A stretch of DNA of 64,000 nt from Bacteroidota bacterium (GCA_947479085.1 CANJYB010000006.1:124001-188000), one strand, 5' to 3'. Counted from the stretch's first letter, positions 1 through 8,704 are shown. Notes: a model not told the origin generated them from the sequence alone. Made by a program: numbers and translations.

Positions 1-2
1 AT

Positions 3-251
3 GAACAAATCACTTACCCTCAGTACAGAAAATATCTGAATGATAGAGTTTTTTTTAAAATCATTTCGGAGAAGGAATGGGAAGAAATTCAAATTTTAGG
101 AAGCTCCTATTTAATACATTATTTTACAGTAAAAATATTACCCGACAGAAATTTAATCTATGATATGACTTTTGATTATAAAGGAAACTGGATGAAGATT
201 GAGGAGGAGGAATACGAATTGATAAAAACAAAAATTTCAAATAAGGATTAG
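3..251 (+). CDS. Hypothetical protein, 3' end only
   Basis: An open frame enters from the left edge and runs 82 codons to a TAG, so only the C-terminal part is present. The visible residues are charged and aromatic, alternating in a way that suggests beta strands followed by a glutamate-rich helix near the end (four consecutive Glu about 13 residues before the stop). No motif that I recognise is present. The ATG at base 1 is in another frame that closes after 12 codons and is not the start of this gene. The gene converges with the M13 peptidase gene, with a strong hairpin between them. Function unknown; that it is coding is inferred from the uninterrupted frame and ordinary amino-acid composition. 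Confidence 0.6.
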   Translation, partial: EQITYPQYRKYLNDRVFFKIISEKEWEEIQILGSSYLIHYFTVKILPDRNLIYDMTFDYKGNWMKIEEEEYELIKTKISNKD

Positions 252-260
252 TATAAACAA

Positions 261-288
261 GATGCGCCACACTTTCGTGTGGCGCATC
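261..288. terminator. 12-bp perfect hairpin between convergent genes
   Basis: A perfect inverted repeat (stem starting GATGCGCCACAC, loop TTTC) lies between the plus-strand partial gene and the minus-strand M13 peptidase gene. The U-tract is poor on both strands, so it may be a weak bidirectional terminator or an mRNA 3'-end stabiliser. Confidence 0.6.
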
Positions 289-324
289 CTGCAAATTTTA
301 ATCACAAACAATTAACTATAATTT

Positions 325-2376
325 TTACCAGATCTCGGCTCTTTCGTTTTTCGGACGATACATTTTATCTCCTTCTTTTACCCCAAACGCATCATAAAAT
401 TCTTGCATATTGCTTGGTGCACCATTCGCACGGAAATTACCGGGAGAATGAGGGTTGGTTTGTACCATGTTTTTCAAAAACTTATCACGCAGATTTGCTC
501 TCCAGCCTTGTCCCCAAGCCATGAAAAAACGTTGTTCAGCAGTAAATCCATCAATTTTTTCCGGTGCAGGTTTCCCTTCCAGAGATTTTTTAAACGCATA
601 ATATGAAATGGTCAATCCTCCAAGATCGGCTATGTTCTCTCCTAATGTAAGTTCTCCATTTACATGCATATCATCAATGGCCACATAATTGTTAAACTGT
701 TTCACAATCATGTCTGTTTTTGCTTTAAAGTTAGCACTGTCTTTCGGAGTCCACCAGTTTTTTAAATTGCCATCAGCATCATACTGACATCCCTGGTCGT
801 CAAATCCATGAGTCAATTCGTGGCCAATGATAGCACCCATACATCCATAATTTACTGCATCATCCGCATCAGGATTAAAGAATATTGGTTGCATTATTCC
901 TGCAGGGAAAACAATTTCATTCAATGCCGGGTTATAGTAAGCATTAATAGTTGGTGGTGTCATTCCCCATTCCCCGCGGTCTATTGGTTTGCCCAATTTA
1001 TTAACCATATAATTAAACTCAAATACATTGGCACGCATTAAGTTTTGAATATACGAATCACGTTTGATATCCAGAGAAGAATAATCTCTCCATTTATCAG
1101 GATATCCTAGTTTTTTCATCACTTTATCCAGTTTCAACATTGCTGCTTTTTTTGTTTCGTCACTCATCCAATCACGGCTGTTAATACGAACTCTGTATGC
1201 AGCTATCAGGTTTTCAACCATTTCTCCAACACGCTTCTTGCTGTCTTCAGTAAAGTATTTTTCAACAAATATTTTTCCCAAAGCTTCTCCTAATGAACGG
1301 TCAGTAGCTTCTAGTGATCTTTTCCAACGTGGTTTTAAAGCAGGAATTCCATTTAAAGTTGTCCCATAAAATTTGAAATGCTCGTTTACCAAATCATCAC
1401 TTAATCTGCTTGCAAAACCATCAATCAGGTTCCAACGTAAATATGTTTTCCAGTCATTTATTGAAACAGCTTTAACTGCACGATTCATTTCTTTGAAAAA
1501 TTCAAGTTGACCAACCACACAGTCATTTATCCCTTTAATTCCAACACCTTCCAAATATGCATTCCAGTTAAAGTTAGGAGTCATTTCGTTAAACTCCTTT
1601 AAAGTTCTTTTGTTATAGCTTTTTTCAGGGTCGCGTAATTCTACTTTTGTCATTGAAGCTTTTGCAAGATTTTTTTCAATTTCATAAATTGTTTTCGCTT
1701 CTTTTTCCGCAACTTCAGGCTTGTCTCCAAGTAATTTAAACATATTAGTTACATGTTCAACATAAGCTTTCTGAATTCCTAAAGAACGTTCATCTGTATT
1801 GGTATAATAATCTCTGTCCGGTAAACTGATTCCTCCCTGGGCAAATTGAGTAATATAGGTAGTACTCATTTTAGGATCCTGATCAACATATCCTGCAAAC
1901 AATGGTCCTATACCAATTGTATGCAAGTGTGCAATTTCCTTTGCCAAATCATCAGTGGTTTTAATTTTATCGATGGCATCAAATTCGTCTTTCAATGGAG
2001 TTGCCCCATCTTTGTTTAATTTAACAGAATCCATTGCCATGGCATAATAATCACCAATCTTTTGCTCATTACTTCCGGCTGCTGCACTTTTATTGGCTAC
2101 TGCATCATCAAGAATTTTCAGGAGTTTTTCCTTGTTTGTTTTTTCTAATTCACTAAAACTTCCCCAACGGCTTTCTGTTTCAGGAATTGGATTGTTTTTT
2201 AACCATTTACCATTTACGAATTGATAAAAATCATCCTGTGGTTTAACGGTGCTGTCTATGTTAGCAGTATTAATACCTGTATTGGGTTTTCCGCCTTCCT
2301 TTTTAGCACCATCACCGCATGAACTTAAAGCAACCAAGGTTGCCATTGCTGTTATTGTTAGTATATTGTTTTTCAT
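325..2376 (-). CDS. M13 family metallopeptidase (neprilysin/PepO-like) lipoprotein
   Basis: A zinc endopeptidase of the neprilysin family, expected to cleave peptides in the periplasm or at the cell surface. The 683 residues match the family's usual length. Residues 1-20 form a signal peptide ending in a lipobox (LSSC, Cys20), so it is probably lipid-anchored. The N-terminal M13 domain begins near residue 45 (DDFYQFVNGKW, conserved in the family). The zinc site is HELTH (His519, Glu520, His523) with the third ligand Glu580 in ENIADLGG, and the protein ends with the typical C-terminal Trp motif. Start: ATG directly before the signal peptide; no Shine-Dalgarno, as usual for Bacteroidota. It is monocistronic, with a hairpin downstream of it and another upstream. 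Family assignment is secure; the substrate is unknown. Confidence 0.95.
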   Translation of the reverse strand: MKNNILTITAMATLVALSSCGDGAKKEGGKPNTGINTANIDSTVKPQDDFYQFVNGKWLKNNPIPETESRWGSFSELEKTNKEKLLKILDDAVANKSAAAGSNEQKIGDYYAMAMDSVKLNKDGATPLKDEFDAIDKIKTTDDLAKEIAHLHTIGIGPLFAGYVDQDPKMSTTYITQFAQGGISLPDRDYYTNTDERSLGIQKAYVEHVTNMFKLLGDKPEVAEKEAKTIYEIEKNLAKASMTKVELRDPEKSYNKRTLKEFNEMTPNFNWNAYLEGVGIKGINDCVVGQLEFFKEMNRAVKAVSINDWKTYLRWNLIDGFASRLSDDLVNEHFKFYGTTLNGIPALKPRWKRSLEATDRSLGEALGKIFVEKYFTEDSKKRVGEMVENLIAAYRVRINSRDWMSDETKKAAMLKLDKVMKKLGYPDKWRDYSSLDIKRDSYIQNLMRANVFEFNYMVNKLGKPIDRGEWGMTPPTINAYYNPALNEIVFPAGIMQPIFFNPDADDAVNYGCMGAIIGHELTHGFDDQGCQYDADGNLKNWWTPKDSANFKAKTDMIVKQFNNYVAIDDMHVNGELTLGENIADLGGLTISYYAFKKSLEGKPAPEKIDGFTAEQRFFMAWGQGWRANLRDKFLKNMVQTNPHSPGNFRANGAPSNMQEFYDAFGVKEGDKMYRPKNERAEIW

Positions 2377-2481
2377 TGATTTTTTTTTATTTGGATGCGA
2401 ATTTAGTCTAAATATACATATCTCAAACAGAATTTGTTAAGCGGTACTTTTTAAGGATGAATGGTAGTTGAGTTGTAATGA

Positions 2482-2525
2482 AAAACACCGGGCATGAATT
2501 TATTAAAATTTATGCCCGGTGTTTT
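2482..2525 (-). terminator. Rho-independent terminator
   Basis: A 14-bp GC-rich stem (AAAACACCGGGCAT and its complement, arms 2482-2495 and 2512-2525) is followed on the minus strand by a run of U. It lies about 230 bases past the stop of the 267-residue secreted protein gene. The stretch 2526-2756 between that stop and the hairpin is AT-rich and shows no ORF or RNA structure that I recognise. The stretch 2377-2481 upstream of the M13 gene also shows nothing else. Confidence 0.75.
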
Positions 2526-2756
2526 CAAGATCATATATTTAAAGTAATATTTGGTTTCTTACATTAAGTCGGTATTATTTTATTTTAAAGAGCTGCAATT
2601 TGTTAGTTTACAAATCTATAATAAAGGATTCAAAATTATATTGAAATAGCTATTTAGAATATACTTAAGAATAAGAAACAAAGGGAATAGAAATTAATGA
2701 TTAGATAAAAGAAAACGCATTAAATAAATACGATTGTTTTTTACTTTCCCGTTCAA

Positions 2757-3560
2757 TTATTTTTTAGCCTTTGTTGCATCTTCATCATAAAGTATAGTGT
2801 ACTTCTGTGCAGGTATTTTCTTTAAATCGGCTTCTATGAATGCATCGTGCCAAATTATGGTCATGTCATCAGTTTTCATATCTCCGGATGAAGTTAAAAT
2901 ATCTTTCCAGGTACACATAAAACCTTTTGTATCTCCTTTAGCAAATACAAGAGGTGAAAAATCGCTGTGATAATTTTTATGTTCTGTTTTATCTTTCATT
3001 TTCATCATTACCCTGTTGGGTTCATATATTCCTACCTTAGAGCCATTATAACTGCAATTAAATTTTATATCCGTTCTCGCAGTTGCCTTCTTATAAAACT
3101 TATCTGCAGAACAGGTAAATCCACCGCTTGCCATGGTAGCAGAAGGTGAAACCAGCGTATTAGGACAAACATTTGCCTGAGTACTTGAGCTCACTGAATA
3201 TAATCCATCAAGCAGGTAATCAAAATTTTCAGTCACCATATAGCCTGCGCCATCAAGGTTTATAATCACCGTTTCCTTGTCATTAGGACGAATTGCGAGC
3301 CATTTTTCAGAAGGGTTGTGGTCCTTCCCTGAAATAGTTAAAACACTTTCATTAGGTTTAAAAACTACGTAGTCACTCGTGTTGTTTTTGATGACAAGTT
3401 TAAATTTAATGGTATGGTCTGTAGAAACTGCATTTTCAATGGTTATTACCAGTCCGTTTTTTTCTACCACCTGAGATTTGTAAATTACTTTTTTTAATGG
3501 TTGTCCGAATAATATCGATGCTGGTAATGCAATTGCAAGAAATAAAAGTAGTTTTTTCAT
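2757..3560 (-). CDS. Secreted hypothetical protein
   Basis: A 267-residue protein with a clear signal peptide (MKKLLLFLAIALPASILFGQ, cleavage after about residue 19). The mature part is rich in alternating beta-type residues (for example VVFKPNESVLTISG). It contains two central Cys and a third later one and looks like an all-beta, Ig-like extracellular domain. There is no T9SS tail and no lipobox, so it is probably periplasmic. I do not recognise the family. A Bacteroidota -7 element (TAATTTTG on the minus strand, 3599-3606) lies about 40 bases upstream, without a well-placed TTG. A strong terminator lies 230 bases beyond the stop. Confidence 0.85.
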   Translation of the reverse strand: MKKLLLFLAIALPASILFGQPLKKVIYKSQVVEKNGLVITIENAVSTDHTIKFKLVIKNNTSDYVVFKPNESVLTISGKDHNPSEKWLAIRPNDKETVIINLDGAGYMVTENFDYLLDGLYSVSSSTQANVCPNTLVSPSATMASGGFTCSADKFYKKATARTDIKFNCSYNGSKVGIYEPNRVMMKMKDKTEHKNYHSDFSPLVFAKGDTKGFMCTWKDILTSSGDMKTDDMTIIWHDAFIEADLKKIPAQKYTILYDEDATKAKK

Positions 3561-3672
3561 AATTTTTTTAAGGATTAGTTTTGAATAAATTTCAAAAGCA
3601 AAATTAATGCTTTATTTTAAAATGCCTGTTCTTTAATGGCAAGTTTATTATGCTCATACTCTTTCAAAGCAA

Positions 3673-3699
3673 AAACTCCCGGAATTTTGCCGGGAGTTT
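3673..3699 (-). terminator. Rho-independent terminator
   Basis: A 10-bp stem (AAACTCCCGG and its complement CCGGGAGTTT) with a 7-base loop and, on the minus strand, a U-run, 26 bases past the stop of the gene at 3725-5089. Confidence 0.85.
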
Positions 3700-3724
3700 C
3701 TTACGTTAAATAAAAGTTATTTCT

Positions 3725-5089
3725 TTATTCCTTAATAATAGTCTCTCTAAAAACCTGTTCATTATCCCTGTTCATCATTCTTATAAAATATATTCCGTTC
3801 ACTTTACCTTCCAAACTTGCATTTACGGTATTATTCCCAATTGTAACAGTTACATATTTCTCAAGCACTTTTATCCCTGCTACATCAAATACTTCCATTT
3901 TCAAAACTTCTTCCTTTTCAGATGCAATGTCTATGTTTACCAAGTTATCTGCTGGGTTTGGATAAAGTATCATATTCTTGCTGTTATCCGGGCGTACTCC
4001 CATTCCGGCTACAGGGATAATTACGTTGCCACAAGCTTCAGCCTGAGTGGCCATTCGTTCCAGAAAGACAGGCGAATAGGAAGACAATCCGCCATTGTTA
4101 GCAGTTACTCTGCATTTGTAATAGGTGTCTGTTGTTATTTGTGCTGAATAATAGTATCGTGTTCCAGCAGCTCCTGCTATACTTGTCCAGTTTATATTAT
4201 CTGTTGACGACATCCATTGATAGGTAATAGGGTAAGAAGCTCCCTGTAGTGATAGTGTAAAATATATCCCACAGACAGGATTAGCTGTACTTGTAATGCT
4301 TCCTGCAGATGGTGTACCAACACAAATAGATGGAGGAGTCCAGGTATAGGTTAAACCGGAAGCAGGCTTAATAAAGGAATAATACCCCATTGTAGATATG
4401 GTTGTTGTGCCTCTTTCAGATGTGCCCCAATTGGTAATTGTTTTTCGTGTATTGAAATCAAGGCTAGTTGCGCTTAAACCTTGAATTATCATTGTGTTTC
4501 CATTAATACCTACCTCTGGGTTTAATAAATAAGGAATAGTATCACAATTTCCGTAAATCATTTTTATCTTATTAGAGGTTTCGTAAAGCTTCAGTTGAAA
4601 ATTATAATGATAAGTTGTATTTCCAAAATTTTTATACTGTATAGTTAACACACGGTTTGGAGTAATTCCTGTTACTTTATATTCTATATCACTATTGGGG
4701 TTATTATTACCTAAGCTGCATCCCAGCATACTTAAAGCATAAGCCTCATCATTCAGCGGATTTGTTTTACCATGTGATATATTTCCAAGCGTGCAGTAAC
4801 CATTTGCACATGCTCCGATGGAAGAAAATGTATTACCGGCATAAACAAACGGGAATCCAAAATTAATAAGGGAATAGTTTAATTGTAGTACCCCCTGTAA
4901 ATTTGTATTAGGAATAAGATTAACCACAGTTCCGTTTATTGGTGAATACACTCCCATGCTTTGTGTGAAGGTATAAGTACTTGCGTTTTGCGAATGCATA
5001 CTTCCCGGCATAGTCAACATCATCAGTAATAACAAGGCGCTTCCACCATTAATTATTACACTGTTTTTTAAGAGTTTAATTTTTTTCAT
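3725..5089 (-). CDS. T9SS type A cargo protein with Ig-like domain
   Basis: A 454-residue secreted protein. It has an N-terminal signal peptide with an unusually long n-region (hydrophobic core about residues 18-30, ending MHSQ). A beta-rich N-terminal domain (about 40-250) is followed by an Ig/PKD-like segment of the type common in Bacteroidota adhesins (about 255-345, with YQWMSSTDNINW). A T9SS type A sorting domain (about 375-454) begins at MILYPNPADN and ends in a short basic tail. In known systems this tail directs export through the Por/Spr machinery and is then removed. No catalytic motif is visible, so an adhesive or structural surface role is likely (inference). A -7-like element (TAAGTTTG, minus strand 5145-5152) lies about 55 bases upstream of the start. 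Confidence 0.88.
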   Translation of the reverse strand: MKKIKLLKNSVIINGGSALLLLMMLTMPGSMHSQNASTYTFTQSMGVYSPINGTVVNLIPNTNLQGVLQLNYSLINFGFPFVYAGNTFSSIGACANGYCTLGNISHGKTNPLNDEAYALSMLGCSLGNNNPNSDIEYKVTGITPNRVLTIQYKNFGNTTYHYNFQLKLYETSNKIKMIYGNCDTIPYLLNPEVGINGNTMIIQGLSATSLDFNTRKTITNWGTSERGTTTISTMGYYSFIKPASGLTYTWTPPSICVGTPSAGSITSTANPVCGIYFTLSLQGASYPITYQWMSSTDNINWTSIAGAAGTRYYYSAQITTDTYYKCRVTANNGGLSSYSPVFLERMATQAEACGNVIIPVAGMGVRPDNSKNMILYPNPADNLVNIDIASEKEEVLKMEVFDVAGIKVLEKYVTVTIGNNTVNASLEGKVNGIYFIRMMNRDNEQVFRETIIKE

Positions 5090-5291
5090 AATCTTTTATT
5101 TTAGCTGGTTGTAGTTTAAATATTTATTTTTTTAATTCTTTATACAAACTTATTGAATAAAATGGTTTATAGTTTTGAAATGTTACAAAACCAACTTCTG
5201 ATGTTACGAAAGGAATTAATTCTGTTCATTATAAATCAAATGGTAATAAATTAATAGCAATTTAAAACTAAAACCTTATAGTTATTACTAT

Positions 5292-5299
5292 TACCTTTG
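5292..5299 (+). promoter_or_regulatory. -7 element of tRNA-Leu promoter
   Basis: TACCTTTG matches the Bacteroidota -7 consensus TAnnTTTG and lies 45 bases before the mature tRNA. No good -33 TTG stands at the expected distance, so the call rests on the -7 element and its position. Confidence 0.5.
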
Positions 5300-5343
5300 C
5301 CGCACTGAAACGTGATTGGGTATTGCTGTTGCAATATCAGGAT

Positions 5344-5424
5344 GCCGGGGTGGCGAAATGGCAGACGCGCTCGTTTCAGGTGCGAGAGCCGAAAGGCATG
5401 AGGGTTCGACTCCCTTCCCCGGTA
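5344..5424 (+). tRNA. tRNA-Leu (anticodon CAG)
   Basis: The 81-base sequence folds as a class II tRNA. The acceptor stem GCCGGGG pairs with CCCCGGT. The anticodon stem CTCGT/GCGAG encloses the loop TTCAGGT, giving anticodon CAG at the normal position. The long variable arm has the stem GCC/GGC around GAAA. The T arm contains GGTTCGACTCC. The discriminator is A and the 3' CCA is not encoded. It reads CUG leucine codons. It is a single tRNA with its own promoter and terminator. Confidence 0.97.
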
Positions 5425-5433
5425 CATTAATAA

Positions 5434-5463
5434 AAAAGGCCAACTTTCAAGGTTGGCTTTTTA
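5434..5463. terminator. Bidirectional terminator
   Basis: A stem GCCAAC/GTTGGC is flanked by A-rich and T-rich tracts on both sides, immediately after the tRNA and 24 bases past the stop of the convergent topoisomerase gene. It can serve both transcripts. Confidence 0.8.
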
Positions 5464-5486
5464 GTTTATTTTAGTTAGTTCTTCTT

Positions 5487-6614
5487 TTAAATAAAAGGCA
5501 CCTCTATTACTTTTGCGGTTTTCGAATTATCCTCCAGTATTTTCAACAGCATTTTTTCTTCCGGTGTATAACCTGTTTCATTTCCGGAGGAAATTGGTGT
5601 AGTGGTTTCATTAAGGTAAACGGAAAGTTTATGATTTTCATATAATTCTATTATCAGAGGGTGCACGTAATGTTTCCTGCAAACAGTTCGTGTATTTCCC
5701 AGTCGCTTTGCCACTTCGTCAAGTATTTCAACTGTGTTATGTTTCATCTCTTTTTCTGTTTCTACATCTCCTTTTTCCTTACACATGGCCAGTGCAAAAC
5801 TTGTTCCCGCCCAAGTCCTGAAATCTTTTGAAGAAAATTCGGCACCGCTTATTTCCTGTATGTATTCATTCACCATGCCCGAATCAATAGCATGTGTATT
5901 TCCAGCGTCATCATAAAACTGGAACAACTCTTTTCCTGGTATATCATGGCATTTCTGAACAATGTTTGCTAGTCGCCTGCTTTTTAATGAAATGGCATGA
6001 TGAACCCCTTTTTTACCTTTAAAAACAAAACGGATGGTGCTCCCCTTAATATTTACATGTCTGTTTTTTAAAGTAGTGAGTCCGAATGAACCATATAACT
6101 TTTCATATAATGAATTGCCAACACGTATAGAGGTTCTCTCCATAAGGAGTACAACAGTGGCTAATATTTTTTTAAGATGTAAGCCTTGGCTCGCGACATC
6201 TTTATCAAGTTGCTGGCGAATGGCAGGCAGACTTTTACCAAATTCATAGAGCCGAAAGTATTTTGTTTCGCTTCGCATTTTATTCCACAATGAATGGTAG
6301 CGATATTGTTTTCTTCCTTTTGCATCTATTCCTGTAGCCTGCAAATGACCGTTTGGTTGGCTGCAAATCCATGCATCCGTCCAGGCAGGAGGTATAACAA
6401 GGTATTTAATCCTTATTAATGTATCCAGATCTTTTATTTCTTTTTCGTCCTGATAATACTTAAAATTACTACCTGATTTTTTGCGGGTAATGCCGGGTTC
6501 GGGCTTGCCAATATATACCAGGTGATAAAGCTTAGCACTTTTTACAGGGTCGTCTGCCACCTTTTCAAGCGTGCTTTTTTTTATTTCTAATTTTTCAGTG
6601 GAAGGTTCATTCAT
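5487..6614 (-). CDS. Type IB DNA topoisomerase (poxvirus/Deinococcus type)
   Basis: A 375-residue enzyme that relaxes supercoils by single-strand nicking through a 3'-phosphotyrosine. The N-terminal domain (about 25-110) contains the IPPAWTDAWIC segment typical of the bacterial subgroup. The catalytic domain follows with Arg164 (TSIRVGN), Lys199-202 (FKGKKGVHH), Arg266 (KDFRTW) and nucleophile Tyr316 (KHYVHP). In vaccinia a His stands nine residues before the Tyr; here that position is Asn307 (LGNTRT). As I recall, Asn is also found at this position in the Deinococcus enzyme, so activity is not excluded. The C-terminal tail of about 45 residues is an extension of unknown use. Monocistronic. 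Confidence 0.93.
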   Translation of the reverse strand: MNEPSTEKLEIKKSTLEKVADDPVKSAKLYHLVYIGKPEPGITRKKSGSNFKYYQDEKEIKDLDTLIRIKYLVIPPAWTDAWICSQPNGHLQATGIDAKGRKQYRYHSLWNKMRSETKYFRLYEFGKSLPAIRQQLDKDVASQGLHLKKILATVVLLMERTSIRVGNSLYEKLYGSFGLTTLKNRHVNIKGSTIRFVFKGKKGVHHAISLKSRRLANIVQKCHDIPGKELFQFYDDAGNTHAIDSGMVNEYIQEISGAEFSSKDFRTWAGTSFALAMCKEKGDVETEKEMKHNTVEILDEVAKRLGNTRTVCRKHYVHPLIIELYENHKLSVYLNETTTPISSGNETGYTPEEKMLLKILEDNSKTAKVIEVPFI

Positions 6615-6888
6615 ATATACTTTTCATTTCGGTTAGATTAATTGAGCCCGGTTCGGTATTCTGCCGGTAAACGGATAACAGGCTCGTCTACCATTTCGTT
6701 GGTCATGAATAGAAGGTTAGGAAATACCCATGTTCCCGATGTCCGTTTTGCTAACCTGACAAGTCGACATAAACCTTACCAGACACAATTAAAACCTGAC
6801 ACAAATTTCTGAAAGTTTTAATTATGCATTGTTACAAAACTTATTTTAATAATTACATTATTTGCAAACAAGATATCAATAGGCATCC

Positions 6889-7731
6889 TTACCTAAATGT
6901 CCATGCCACAAAACGGCTTTTTTTATTACCCTGCTCCATTTCTATTACTTTTACTTCGGTTGGAGATGTTTTGTTAATCGCTCTCAAAATACTTCGCAGG
7001 TTTTCTTTTTTGGAAACCAACGAAGTAAACCAATGTACATTGGTTTTAAACCATCTGCTTTCAAAAGCCATCTTTACTATAAAGGCTTCTTCACCTCCTT
7101 TGCACCACAACTCATTGGAACGCCCTCCAAAATTCTGATTGTCCTTTTCCTTTAGTTTCAGGTTGCTCACCTTGCGCTGATTGGTCTGCTGGGCATCCAT
7201 ATAATTTTTAAAGAAAGGAGGATTACAAACCACTACATCAAATTTATCCGAGGGTTGAATTATGTTTTCTAAAATAGCATTTCCGAACTTTTGATGCCTC
7301 AGTTCTATGCTTTTAAGTTTGCTGTTATTATCAATTATTCTTTGTGCATTTTTAAGAGAATCCATATCCACTTCGCTGCCCGTGCATAGCCAGTTAAAAT
7401 GACAGGTTGCTAAAATGGGGTAAATGAGGTTGGCCCCTGTTCCTATATCTAACAGGCGAACATCTGGTTTTGCAATAAGGTCAGCAATATGCAACAGGTA
7501 ATCTAACCGGCCCGGAATGGGAGGACAAAGGTTATGTTCCGGAATATCCCAGGTGATGCCATAATGTGCTTTTAATAAGGCCTTGTTTAAGGCTTTAACA
7601 GCTGCCTTGTCAGCAAACGTAATGGTTTTGGTTCCGTATTGATTTATAAAAACATATTCCTTTAGCTTAGCATAATGCTGCACCAACAAATCAAAATCGT
7701 AATCCTGAGCAAATGGATTTTTTATATGCAT
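6889..7731 (-). CDS. rlmF: 23S rRNA (adenine-1618-N6)-methyltransferase
   Basis: A SAM-dependent enzyme that methylates N6 of A1618 in 23S rRNA. The sequence shows the family's N-terminal signature (FADKAAVKALNKALLKAHYG, then WDIPEHNLCPPIPGR), the SAM-binding LLDIGTGANLIYP and the N6-adenine methyltransferase motif NPPF (VVCNPPFF). I start it at the ATG at 7731, giving 280 residues. The longer frame would need a TTG at 7767, which sits where transcription is predicted to begin from the -7 element at 7770-7777. The C-terminus matches the family's full length. The 274 bases between it and the topoisomerase gene show nothing that I recognise. Confidence 0.93.
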   Translation of the reverse strand: MHIKNPFAQDYDFDLLVQHYAKLKEYVFINQYGTKTITFADKAAVKALNKALLKAHYGITWDIPEHNLCPPIPGRLDYLLHIADLIAKPDVRLLDIGTGANLIYPILATCHFNWLCTGSEVDMDSLKNAQRIIDNNSKLKSIELRHQKFGNAILENIIQPSDKFDVVVCNPPFFKNYMDAQQTNQRKVSNLKLKEKDNQNFGGRSNELWCKGGEEAFIVKMAFESRWFKTNVHWFTSLVSKKENLRSILRAINKTSPTEVKVIEMEQGNKKSRFVAWTFR

Positions 7732-7769
7732 CTTAAAGCGGGAAAAGTTGACGACAAAAGCATTCAATA

Positions 7770-7777
7770 CAAATGTA
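7770..7777 (-). promoter_or_regulatory. -7 element for rlmF
   Basis: TACATTTG on the minus strand fits TAnnTTTG and would start transcription near 7764. That gives a leader of about 33 bases to the ATG at 7731 and argues against the upstream TTG start. There is no convincing -33 TTG. The stretch 7778-7951 beyond it shows nothing else that I recognise. Confidence 0.45.
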
Positions 7778-7951
7778 ATAAATATTAGATGTTGCCGGGT
7801 ATTATTTAAATGTGCCTTTCGTACTTATTGTTTTATTCTTATTTCGGCAGGATTCCGAGTTAAACAAGACGTAGTGGGACCCTACGCCTAACTGGGGGAA
7901 TACTGGTGAATTATTTATGAGGGGGACGAAAATGTGACAAAGTGGCGTAAA

Positions 7952-8140
7952 ACTGCCATCAAGTTGGGCTAGACTGCCGTCAAGTGATGCTAGACTGCCA
8001 TCAAGTTGGGCTAGACTGCCATCAAGTTATGCTAGACTGCCGTCAAGTTGTGCTAGACTGCCATCAAGTTGGGCTAGACTGCCGTCAAGTTGCGCTGGAC
8101 TGCCGTCAAGTTGGGCTAGACTGCCGTCAAGTTGTTCTCG
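7952..8140. repeat. 21-bp tandem array, nine units (array 1)
   Basis: Nine consecutive units of exactly 21 bases share the core ACTGCCRTCAAGT followed by a variable pair and GCTAG. Units differ mainly at the R (G or A) and at the two or three bases before GCTAG; the last unit ends TTCTCG. There are no spacers, so it is not CRISPR. Read on the minus strand, the unit encodes the heptad LAQLDGS, and the main variable sites fall on third codon positions, but one unit contains an in-frame TAA. It lies in the ~0.6-kb gap between rlmF and a small plus-strand gene. The remainder of that gap (8141-8347) shows no gene. Confidence 0.97.
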
Positions 8141-8347
8141 GGAGGGTACAAGCGGTGGTAAATGATGGAGCGATGGAGGTGACGGGGGGAGGCAAACGAT
8201 AGTATATATATAAGGTGGCGGGACGCCACCCAATAACCGGAACGAGTGAAACACGCTCGCTTCTGCGGGGGTGTTTGGGAATTGGATTATTTATTATATT
8301 AGTATTTGAATTTGAAACACGAAACAGAAACAACTAACTACTATTAT

Positions 8348-8614
8348 ATGGATAAGGAAGAAAAACCGGATTGGTATAACGAGGAAATGGAGAAGTTTTG
8401 GAGCGGAGTAATTCCCGGGGAAGAGCTTAGAATATGTGAATTGATGAAGGGAAAAAGAATATGCTTTAATCCTTACAGGTATTATTTTCATAGAAAAATT
8501 TGCAGAGTATATTTTATGAACGGGCATGATGCTAACTCGGCAAGTGATGCATTAAAAATACCTAACGGAACTGTGACGGACTTATTTAATGAATGGCTTG
8601 GGGAGTATATTTAA
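8348..8614 (+). CDS. Small hypothetical protein, possible HTH tail
   Basis: An 88-residue protein rich in Glu, Lys, Tyr and Trp (starts MDKEEKPDWYNEEMEKFW). The C-terminal segment SASDALKIPNGTVTDLFNEW has the spacing of a helix-turn-helix (helix, turn at PNG, second helix), but this is only a visual impression. I choose the ATG at 8348 because the upstream in-frame start would be a TTG at 8306 adding unlike sequence. A hairpin follows the stop. No family recognised. It sits between array 1 and the 318-residue protein gene. Confidence 0.6.
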   Translation: MDKEEKPDWYNEEMEKFWSGVIPGEELRICELMKGKRICFNPYRYYFHRKICRVYFMNGHDANSASDALKIPNGTVTDLFNEWLGEYI

Positions 8615-8633
8615 AGGTTAATTTAAGAAAAGT

Positions 8634-8654
8634 CCGTAATGTGTCTTATTACGG
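8634..8654 (+). terminator. Terminator-like hairpin
   Basis: A 7-bp stem CCGTAAT/ATTACGG with a 7-base loop, 20 bases after the small gene's stop. There is no long U-tract, so termination is uncertain. Confidence 0.4.
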
Positions 8655-8674
8655 AAAGTTACAATTAAAATTTT

Positions 8675-8704
8675 TTGGAATTGTTGGAGGATGAAATAGA
8701 TTTG
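8675..8704 (+). promoter_or_regulatory. Bacteroidota promoter for the 318-residue protein gene
   Basis: TTG at 8675-8677, a 19-base spacer, then TAGATTTG at 8697-8704 match the TTG-N17-23-TAnnTTTG pattern. The predicted leader is about 35 bases. Confidence 0.6.

Noticed and set aside
1-39. Gene starting at the ATG at base 1
   Set aside because: That frame stops after 12 codons; the real frame is shifted by two bases and enters from outside the window.
261-288. Attachment site of a mobile element
   Set aside because: The hairpin is single copy and placed where a terminator is expected; no integrase gene is near.
5344-5424. tRNA-associated integration site
   Set aside because: No integrase, no partial tRNA duplicate and no foreign gene block follows the tRNA.
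7952-8140. CRISPR array
   Set aside because: The 21-bp units are directly adjacent with no spacers, and no cas gene is in the window.
8027-8254. 75-codon gene on the minus strand in array 1
   Set aside because: Open only through five units and stopped in the next. Coding-like substitutions are noted as a finding, but the support is too weak to call a gene.
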